From NCBI GenBank assembly GCA_031119595.1, contig JAVHXX010000017.1, forward strand, positions 1 through 19,643: 19,643 nucleotides of DNA, written 5' to 3'. This document shows, one piece after another, positions 14,102 through 19,643 of this stretch. The notes under the pieces were generated by a model. It had not been told where the DNA came from. It saw only the letters and a program-made list of their open reading frames with translations, and did no database searches. This stretch comes from Patulibacter sp. (GTDB taxonomy: Bacteria > Actinomycetota > Thermoleophilia > Solirubrobacterales > Solirubrobacteraceae). The number at the start of each line of letters is the position of its first letter. Position 1 is the first letter of the stretch. A program made the position numbers and the translations under genes.

Positions 14102-15325
14102 CTAGCTGCGGTTGCGGGCGACGCGCCCGAGCACGGCCTCGATCTGGCCGATGACGCCATCCCACGTGTGGTGGTCGAGGATGAGCTGGCGGCCGCGCAG
14201 GCCGAGTGCCGCGGCGCGTTCGCGGTCGGCGACGAGGTCGCCGACGGCGGTCGCGAGACCCGCCGGGTCGTCGCTGAGGCGCGCGTGCTCACCGTCGACA
14301 GCGGCGATGCCCTCCATCCCCACGGTGGTCGAGGCGACCGGCAGGCCGCCGCCCATCATCACGAGGGTCCTCATCTTGATCCCGGCGCCCTTCCAGACCG
14401 GCACGACGGCCGCGGCGGCGTCGGCGAGCAGCGCGTCGAGATCGTCGACGAACCCGAGCACGTCGACGCCCGGCAGCTCGGCGGCAAGGGCGAGCACCTC
14501 GTCGCCGGGCTCGCGTCCGACGACCTGGAGCCGCAGCCCGCGCTCGCCGAGCGGCCGCCACCCGTCGCGCAGGAAGCGCACGAGGCCGCTCACGTTCGCG
14601 TGGTAGCGATGGTCGCCGAGCCAGACCACGTGCGGGGCGGCGTGGCGCGGGTCGGCGACGAGCGGCGGCGTGGTGATCGACGACCCGACCCAGTCGACGG
14701 TTCGGCCGTAGTGCTGCCGGAACCGGGTCGCCTCGTCGGCGGAGGTCACGATCACGGCATCAGCGGCCGCACCCACGCGGCGCTCCCAGCGCACGATGAG
14801 GTCGTAGGCGAGGCGCTGCATCGCCTTCGCCGGCAGCGACGGCGACTCGCCGCCGAAGTGGTTCGTGTTGTTCCAGGAGGCGGCGAACACGTTCTGCATG
14901 TCGAGGACGGTCGGGATCAGGCCTCGGAGGTCGACGGCGTACTGGTGGGCGTGGTCGTCCATGAGGAGGGCGACGTCGAACTCCGGGGCGAGCGCCCTGG
15001 CCCGGGCCGCGAGCGTGCGCGAGTACGCGGTCCACACCCACGGCGGCGTGCGGGTGCCGATCGCGTAGGCCCAGCGACCGGCGCTCTTCGCCGCGCCGGC
15101 CGGCGGCGGGAAGTGGCTCGCGCTGAACACCTCGACGGGCGCACCGCCGAGCGTCGCCGACAGCTCGTCGACGAGTGCCGGGGGTGTGTCGGCCTCGCGG
15201 AGCTTCGCCAGCATGTGGACGTCGTGGCCCGCCGCGGCGAGGGCCTCCGCGATGCCGAGGCACCGGGCCACGCCGCCCGCGTTCATCGGCAGCGGGAAGT
15301 CGATCGTGATGAGGAGGATCTTCAC
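14102..15325 (-). CDS. Glycosyltransferase, GT4-like (GT-B fold)
   Basis: A 407-residue GT-B glycosyltransferase. The N-terminal domain opens MKILLITIDFPLPMNAGGVARCLGIAEAL with the Gly-Gly loop (17-18) that contacts the nucleotide sugar. The C-terminal domain has GFVDDLDALLADAAAAVVPV (about 291-310), then GAGIKMRTLVMMGGGLPVAS (313-332) and GMEGI (336-340), the sugar-nucleotide binding and EGI-type end motif of family 4 enzymes acting on capsule or lipid-linked glycans. No signal peptide; it acts on the cytoplasmic side. The start is GTG 15325, overlapping the upstream gene's TGA as GTGA, so it is translationally coupled as the last gene of a three-gene operon. Donor and acceptor are unknown. 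Confidence 0.88.
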   Translation of the reverse strand: MKILLITIDFPLPMNAGGVARCLGIAEALAAAGHDVHMLAKLREADTPPALVDELSATLGGAPVEVFSASHFPPPAGAAKSAGRWAYAIGTRTPPWVWTAYSRTLAARARALAPEFDVALLMDDHAHQYAVDLRGLIPTVLDMQNVFAASWNNTNHFGGESPSLPAKAMQRLAYDLIVRWERRVGAAADAVIVTSADEATRFRQHYGRTVDWVGSSITTPPLVADPRHAAPHVVWLGDHRYHANVSGLVRFLRDGWRPLGERGLRLQVVGREPGDEVLALAAELPGVDVLGFVDDLDALLADAAAAVVPVWKGAGIKMRTLVMMGGGLPVASTTVGMEGIAAVDGEHARLSDDPAGLATAVGDLVADRERAAALGLRGRQLILDHHTWDGVIGQIEAVLGRVARNRS

Positions 15326-16273
15326 GACGCCGCCCTCGCGGCCGCCCGCGCGGTGCGTGCCGCCATGAGCTTCGAGAACCCGGGCAGATACGTCGCGGCC
15401 GTCATCGCCTGCCGCTTGCGGGTCCAGATCTGCGGGGCCTCGCGACGCGCGTGCGCGAAGTCCTCACGGGCGCCGCGCGGGTCGCCGGTGCGGAGGCGCT
15501 CGCCGCCGCGACCGATGTACCCGCGGGTCATCCGCTCGCGGCGCGGGATGTCGACCTCGGGCCGGTCCGGGAAGGCATAGCCGCGGTTGATCTCGATGAT
15601 CGCGGTGCGGATCGCCAGCCGGCCGCTGATCTGCGCCTCGTGGCGGCGGTAGTCCGCGAGGGCCTCGTCGACCCAGTACATCGGCGTGCCGTCGACGGCC
15701 GCGTCGTACCAGAAGACGACGTCCCCGATGGGCCAGTCCGGCCACCGTGTCGTGCGGCGGGCGTCCCACAGCTCGCGGCGCAGGACCGTCGAGGTGGGGA
15801 TGAAGAACATGTGCGAGAAGACGAGCGGGAGCCAGTCGTCGTAGCGGGCGCCCGGGGTCGGCTCACCGGGGGGGGGGCGGCGGGCCGTCCGGGAACGTCT
15901 CCCATACGTCGCAGCAGGCGAGGCCGACCTCGGGGTCGGCCTCGAGGACCGCCGTCATGCGCTCGAGATAGGTCGGATGGTGGAGGTCGTCGTCGTGGAG
16001 GATCGCGACGTACGTGCCGCGGGCCTGGTCGATGGTCGCCTCGTGGTTGCGCGCGAACCCGAGCTGGGTCGGGTTCGCGATGTACCGGATGCGGTCGTCG
16101 CCGGCGGCCTCGACGGCCGCGCGCAGGTCACCGCCGGAGTCGTCGCCGACGACCACCTCGAGGTCGGCCATCGTCTGCGCGAGCACGCTCGCGAGCGCGT
16201 CCCGGAAGAACGCGCTGTCGCGGTGGGCCGGCATGCAGACCGACACGAGCGGCCGTGCCGGGTCGGTGGTCAC
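15322..16273 (-). pseudogene. Family-2 glycosyltransferase interrupted by a +1 frameshift in a C10 run
   Basis: Two frames together make one GT2 enzyme. From GTG 16273 the first 135 codons encode the GT-A core: RPLVSVCMPAHRDSAFF, VVGDDSGGD (Asp44-Asp45), LGFARNHEATIDQARGTYVA and HDDD (Asp94-96, metal/UDP binding). This frame ends at TGA 15865-15863, just after a run of ten C on the coding strand (plus-strand G, 15868-15877). The rest (GEPTPGARYDDWLPLVFSH, then FFIPTSTVLRREL..PIGDVVFWYDAAVDG) continues in the next frame to TGA 15324-15322. With nine C the gene would be a normal 316-residue protein; with ten it is split. Both junctions with neighbours are GTGA overlaps, as expected of a once-intact operon member. 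The cause may be sequencing or assembly error, phase variation or true decay. Confidence 0.85.
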
Positions 16274-17052
16274 CGGACGGCGAACCCGCTGGCCTTGTGC
16301 GCGTCGACGAGGAGGCGCGGCTTCAGGCCGATCTCCTCGCACGCCTCCACGTACGCGTGCGACAGGGAGACGTCGTCGGAGCACAGGGCGCCGTGCTCGG
16401 CGAGCCGGGCGCCGGCCATCCGCAGCTCGAGCCGCATGTGCAGGTACGAGTGGTCGCTGTCGTGGAAGAACAGACCGACGGGCGGGAGCGTCGCGAGGGT
16501 CTCGTCGAACTCCTGGAGCGTGCCCTTCTTCAGGATGTGGAGCGTCCACGGGCTGCGCTCGCCCGGGTCGACGAGCTTGCCGACGTCGTCACGGACGTCG
16601 AACGAGTGCAGGGCGCCCGAGCCGTTCTTCTGGAGGGCGCGCAGGAAGATCACCGAGGACCAGCCGTTCGCGATGCCGGTCTCGACGACGATCTGCGGCT
16701 TGAGCGCACGCACGAGCGAGTAGAGCGTGAGGCCGGTCTGCTGCTCGGTGCGCCACTCCGGCGGCATCGGGAGCGGGCGGCTGCCGGCGCGGGCGACGAT
16801 CTCGTGGTCGATCTCCTGGTACTCGCGCTCGAAGGCGTCGAGCTGGTCGACCGGCACGTCCTGCAGGAGGGCGCCGAGCGTGGCACGGGGATCGGAGTCG
16901 ATCGCGGCGCGGGTGCCGATCCCGGGGCCGGTGGCGGTGTCGATCGAACGGCCGGCGACGCGGCGGGCGATGCGTCCGACGAGCGCGCGTCCGACGAGAT
17001 CCGGGGCGAGCGGCGTGACCCGGACGACGCGGCGCAGGGGGGCGAGGGACAT
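16270..17052 (-). CDS. Class I SAM-dependent methyltransferase (Methyltransf_24-like)
   Basis: A 260-residue protein with a Rossmann-like methyltransferase core in the C-terminal two thirds. VVETGIANGWSSVIFLRAL (122-140) is the SAM-binding motif I with acidic Glu124, and HSFDVRDD (149-156) is the motif II region. FFHDSDHSYLHMRLELRMAG (195-214) and GALCSDDV (221-228) are the D-x-DHSY and DD blocks typical of the Methyltransf_24 group that modifies sugars or antibiotics. The N-terminal 60 residues are Arg/Ala rich. It is first in a three-gene operon with two glycosyltransferases, so O-methylation of a surface glycan is likely. Start ATG 17052 is preferred because TACGAT (17065-17060) ends 7 nt before it; an ATG at 17061 would overlap that box. 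Confidence 0.82.
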   Translation of the reverse strand: MSLAPLRRVVRVTPLAPDLVGRALVGRIARRVAGRSIDTATGPGIGTRAAIDSDPRATLGALLQDVPVDQLDAFEREYQEIDHEIVARAGSRPLPMPPEWRTEQQTGLTLYSLVRALKPQIVVETGIANGWSSVIFLRALQKNGSGALHSFDVRDDVGKLVDPGERSPWTLHILKKGTLQEFDETLATLPPVGLFFHDSDHSYLHMRLELRMAGARLAEHGALCSDDVSLSHAYVEACEEIGLKPRLLVDAHKASGFAVR

Positions 17053-17059
17053 GCGCGGC

Positions 17060-17065
17060 ATCGTA
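17060..17065 (-). promoter_or_regulatory. -10 box TACGAT for the glycan operon
   Basis: TACGAT (minus strand) ends 7 nt before ATG 17052. A GTGACG sequence 16 nt upstream is a possible -35 element. The predicted transcript starts at or one base before the ATG. Confidence 0.45.
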
Positions 17066-17133
17066 CCGGTGCTGTGGCGATCGTCACGGTATGGGCCGCG
17101 CGCGCTCAGGGTGTGGTCCGTGCGTGTCGACGA

Positions 17134-17150
17134 ACTGACCGAGAGTCAGT
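17134..17150. promoter_or_regulatory. TetR-like inverted repeat ACTGAC-N5-GTCAGT
   Basis: Perfect 6-bp arms separated by 5 bp, 25 bases upstream of the aldehyde dehydrogenase -35 box and between two divergent promoters. ACTGAC..GTCAGT is a common shape for TetR-family operators in actinobacteria. No TetR gene lies in the window. Confidence 0.4.
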
Positions 17151-17175
17151 AGACTCGGAAACACGCCGTTGCCGT

Positions 17176-17204
17176 TTGGCTCGCGCGCCGCGTTCGCTTA
17201 GTGT
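17176..17204 (+). promoter_or_regulatory. Sigma70-type promoter of the aldehyde dehydrogenase gene
   Basis: TTGGCT (17176-17181), a 17-bp spacer and TAGTGT (17199-17204). Transcription would start near 17211, giving a 5' leader of about 54 nt with a strong GGAGGA before the GTG. This is the best -35/-10 pair in the window. Confidence 0.6.
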
Positions 17205-17264
17205 GGATGCGCGCTCGCGCCGCCTGGCGGACCGCCCTACTTGACGCGCACCCGGAGGATTCCC

Positions 17265-18908
17265 GTGGAACCCAGCAGCGAAACCAGCCTCGACACCACC
17301 ACCCCGGAGCAGGACCTCACCGCCGTGACCGAGGTCACGCCGGTCGACCCCGTCACCGAACCGGCCGGCGCCGGCAGCGACGAGACCGAGATCAAGGAGC
17401 AGGCCCCGGACGCGCCCACGCTCGTCGTCCGCAACCCGTCCACCGGCAAGGTCATCGCGGAGCTTCCGGCGATCACGAAGGCCGACGTCCCCGGCCTGGT
17501 CGAGAAGGGCCGCATCGCCCAGAAGCGCTGGGAGGCGATCGGCGTCCGCGCCCGCGTGGACCTCTTCAAGGCGCTGCGCAAGTGGCTCTACGCGCACGAG
17601 GCCGAGTTCACCGACACGATCTCCCGTGAGGGCGGCAAGCCCATCGAGGACGCCTTCTACCTCGAGTGGATCTACGCGATGTCGGCCCTCGAGTACTGGC
17701 CGAAGGTCGCGCCGAAGCTCCTGAAGGACAAGCGCCGCTTCGCCACGAACCGCCTCTTCGTCGGCAACTCGACCGTCGAGCGCCACGTGCCGCACGGCGT
17801 CGTCGGCGTGATCGGCCCGTGGAACTACCCGTTCGTCAACTCGATCGGCGACGCGATCCCAGCCCTGCTCGCCGGCAACGCGGTCATCCTCAAGCCCGCG
17901 TCGAAAACGCCCCTCACCTCGCTCCTCATGGCACGCGGCATGCGTGAGGTCGGGTTCCCGGAGGACATCTTCCAGGTCGCGATCGCCCCCGGCTCGGTCG
18001 GCGGGGAGCTGGTGAACCACGTCGACATGATCATGTTCACGGGCTCCACCGAGGTCGGCCAGGGCGTCGCCCGGCAGGCCGTCGAACGCCTGATCCCGTT
18101 CTCGCTCGAGCTGGGCGGAAAAGATCCCCTCATCGTCTTGGACGACGCCGACGTGCAGAAGGCCGCCGACCACGCGCTCTACTACTCGCTCGTCAACGGC
18201 GGCCAGACGTGCATGTCGATCGAGCGCATCTACGTCGACACCTCGATCTACGACGAGTTCGTCGAGCGCCTCGTGAAGGGCATCGACCAGATCGGCTACG
18301 GCGACCCGGTCGACGGCGTCGGCACGGTCGAGGTCGGTTCGATCACGGTCGCGAGCCAGGCCGACATCATCGAGGAGCAGATCAAGGAAGCCGTCGACCA
18401 GGGCGCGAAGGTGCTCCGCGGCGGCCGCAAGATCGTCCGCGACGACGGCGGCGTGTACTTCGAGCCGACCCTCCTCACCGAGGTGCGCCACGGCATGGAG
18501 ATCGTCGACGAGGAGACCTTCGGCCCGACGATCCAGGTCATGCGCGTCAGCGGCACCGAGGAGGCGATCCGCCTCGCGAACGACAACAAGTACGCGCTCG
18601 CGGCCGCCGTCTACGGCAAGGACCTCCACCGGGCCGAGATGGTCGCCCGCCAGATCGAGGCCGGCACCGTCGCCATCAACGACTCGCTCGTGTTCTGGGC
18701 CGAGCTCGCGCTGCCGCTCGGCGGCTGGAAGATCTCCGGCGCCGGCGACGGCCGCCACGGCGAGGTCGGCATCCTCAAGTACACGAAGACGCAGGGCCTC
18801 TTCATCAGCCGCATGCCGCTCAAGCGGATGCCGCAGATGTTCCCCTACGGCAAGGTCTCCGCGCCGCTCAAGGCGATCACGAAGCTCTACTTCAAGCTCG
18901 CGCGGTAG
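17265..18908 (+). CDS. NAD(P)+-dependent aldehyde dehydrogenase
   Basis: A 547-residue enzyme oxidising an aldehyde to its acid. The catalytic set is complete: PWNYPF with Asn187, Lys210 in ILKPAS, FTGSTEVG (258-265, cofactor loop), LELGGKDP with Glu282 and GGQTCMS with nucleophile Cys316. The late EETFGP motif is also present. It resembles the succinate-semialdehyde and long-chain fatty-aldehyde dehydrogenase branches. An N-terminal extension of about 50 residues is Thr/Glu/Pro rich, absent from most family members and probably disordered. The basic C-terminal tail (SRMPLKRMPQMFPYGKVSAP, ending KLYFKLAR) may touch membranes. GTG 17265 has GGAGGA 5 nt upstream; the in-frame TTG at 17241 lies before that site and is rejected. 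Confidence 0.93.
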   Translation: MEPSSETSLDTTTPEQDLTAVTEVTPVDPVTEPAGAGSDETEIKEQAPDAPTLVVRNPSTGKVIAELPAITKADVPGLVEKGRIAQKRWEAIGVRARVDLFKALRKWLYAHEAEFTDTISREGGKPIEDAFYLEWIYAMSALEYWPKVAPKLLKDKRRFATNRLFVGNSTVERHVPHGVVGVIGPWNYPFVNSIGDAIPALLAGNAVILKPASKTPLTSLLMARGMREVGFPEDIFQVAIAPGSVGGELVNHVDMIMFTGSTEVGQGVARQAVERLIPFSLELGGKDPLIVLDDADVQKAADHALYYSLVNGGQTCMSIERIYVDTSIYDEFVERLVKGIDQIGYGDPVDGVGTVEVGSITVASQADIIEEQIKEAVDQGAKVLRGGRKIVRDDGGVYFEPTLLTEVRHGMEIVDEETFGPTIQVMRVSGTEEAIRLANDNKYALAAAVYGKDLHRAEMVARQIEAGTVAINDSLVFWAELALPLGGWKISGAGDGRHGEVGILKYTKTQGLFISRMPLKRMPQMFPYGKVSAPLKAITKLYFKLAR

Positions 18909-18935
18909 GCGGGCGCGGCCGTGAGGCCGCCCGCC
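18908..18935 (+). terminator. Terminator hairpin after the aldehyde dehydrogenase gene
   Basis: GGCGGGC(GC)GGCC pairs with GGCCGCCCGCC: an 11-bp stem with a 2-nt bulge and a GTGA loop, starting at the last base of the stop codon. Confidence 0.6.
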
Positions 18936-19036
18936 TCCCCCGGGTCCGAGCGCCGTCGTCCTCTCCGGGGCGGCGGCGTTCGCCGTTTCCGGGGTCTTCC
19001 GGTCACAGGATCCGCGGCGCGACGTACTACCGGGTG

Positions 19037-19606
19037 ATGGGAGCGATCGACCACCGGACCGACGCGGCGTTGCTCGCCGCCACGGACCGTCCCGGCGAGG
19101 CGTATGCGGTCTTCTATCGCCGCCATCTCCCGCTCGTGCTCGGGTTCGTGCTGCGGCGCGTCGCCGGAGACCGCGAACTCGCCGCCGACCTCGCCGCGGA
19201 GGTGTTCGCGGCGGCGCTCGCCGCCCGGGCGTCGTTCGACCCGGTCAAGGGCGAGGCGCGCGCGTGGCTCTGCACCATCGCGGCGCGCAAGGTGATCGAC
19301 AGCCGTCGTCGCGGCCGGGTCGAGGACGAGGCCCGTCGCCGTCTCGGCATGGAACCGGTGCTGCTCGGCGACGAGGACCTCGCGCGCGTCGACGACCTCG
19401 CGTCACGCGGGCCGGAACTCGACGAGGTCGAACGGCTCGTCGACGCCCTCGCTCCGGAGACCCGCGACGCCCTCCGCGCTCGCGTCGTCGACGAACTCGA
19501 CTACGACGAGATCGCCGCCGCGCTCGGCACCTCCGAATCCGTCGTCCGCAAGCGCGTCAGCCGCGGCCTGGCCCGGCTCCGCGACCAACTCCAGGGGGCC
19601 CGATGA
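19037..19606 (+). CDS. ECF-type RNA polymerase sigma factor
   Basis: A 189-residue sigma-70-family protein with only regions 2 and 4. Region 2 spans about 24-88 (AYAVFYRRHLPLVLGFVLRR, ELAADLAAEVFAAALAAR, ARAWLCTIAARKVID) and binds the -10 element and core polymerase. Region 4 spans about 137-186 (LAPETRDALRARVVDELDYD, then EIAAALGTSESVVRKRVSRGLARLRDQL), a helix-turn-helix for the -35 element. The size and lack of region 3 put it in the extracytoplasmic-function group. ATG 19037 is used; GTG 19034 directly before it is an alternative. TACTAC at 19025-19030 is only a partial -10 box. Its TGA overlaps the next gene's ATG, suggesting a sigma/anti-sigma pair. Confidence 0.88.
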   Translation: MGAIDHRTDAALLAATDRPGEAYAVFYRRHLPLVLGFVLRRVAGDRELAADLAAEVFAAALAARASFDPVKGEARAWLCTIAARKVIDSRRRGRVEDEARRRLGMEPVLLGDEDLARVDDLASRGPELDEVERLVDALAPETRDALRARVVDELDYDEIAAALGTSESVVRKRVSRGLARLRDQLQGAR

Positions 19607-19643
19607 CCGACTTCTTCGACCGGGTCGAGCGGGAGCTCGAGGC
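19603..19643 (+). CDS. Start of an unknown gene overlapping the sigma factor (partial)
   Basis: The ATG at 19603 shares four bases (ATGA) with the sigma factor stop. Only MTDFFDRVERELE and one more residue are visible before the window ends. Genes in this position are often anti-sigma factors or membrane partners, but nothing here proves it. Confidence 0.5.
   Translation, partial: MTDFFDRVERELE

Noticed and set aside
14005..14292. N-terminal extension of the PucR-family protein
   Set aside because: It overlaps the neighbouring glycosyltransferase gene and is low complexity; a GTG with a good Shine-Dalgarno begins at the conserved domain.
14036..15580. 514-residue plus-strand open frame
   Set aside because: Antisense to the GT4-like gene; composition typical of shadow frames.
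15451..17244. 597-residue plus-strand frame running through the GT2 frameshift site
   Set aside because: It stays open across the C10 run, but the minus strand carries recognisable GT2 and methyltransferase motifs and this frame has none.

Overview
The window is a stretch of very G+C-rich bacterial chromosome, above 70% by eye with almost every third codon position G or C. Its gene content points to a high-GC actinobacterium: a PucR regulator, a large ATPase-LuxR regulator, a zinc-ribbon/TM/discoidin-like protein, an ECF sigma factor and promoters placed for leaderless mRNAs. A Thermoleophilia/Solirubrobacterales-type organism is my best guess, but it is inference only. No rRNA, tRNA, CRISPR array, transposase, integrase or phage gene was seen.

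Layout. 1-562 is the 3' end of a collagen-like repeat protein with a C-terminal beta-rich head, followed by two tandem hairpins. 669-5754 carries five plus-strand genes: a zinc-free quinone oxidoreductase-like MDR enzyme, a DEAD-box RNA helicase with a long charged tail, a zinc-ribbon membrane protein that overlaps a cyclophilin by one base, and a YdeI/OmdA-like protein. 5755-6480 has no convincing gene. It holds strong hairpins, one copy of a repeat (A) and a 32-bp direct repeat. 6481-7428 (minus) is a TerC-family membrane protein whose 5' leader looks like a yybP-ykoY (manganese) riboswitch with a Shine-Dalgarno-trapping hairpin. A second copy of the repeat (B) lies between it and a divergent 926-aa ATPase/LuxR regulator (7838-10618).

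10655-17052 is all minus strand. It contains a secreted clan GH-A-like glycoside hydrolase, a PucR-family regulator, and a three-gene surface-glycan operon read in the order methyltransferase, family-2 glycosyltransferase, family-4-like glycosyltransferase. Each junction of the operon is a 4-bp GTGA overlap. The middle gene is interrupted by a one-base frameshift exactly in a run of ten C (plus-strand G, 15868-15877). 17265-18908 (plus) is an aldehyde dehydrogenase with a good sigma70-type promoter and a TetR-like inverted repeat upstream. The window ends with an ECF sigma factor whose stop overlaps the start of a further gene cut off by the edge.

Working together: the minus-strand trio probably decorates a cell-surface polysaccharide. 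The TerC/riboswitch pair suggests metal (Mn) homeostasis. The sigma factor and the truncated overlapping gene are a likely regulatory pair. The most notable items are the homopolymer frameshift, the riboswitch-like leader, the repeat pair flanking terC, and a recurring TANNNT box 7-9 nt before start codons. I did not find a clearly new multi-gene system.
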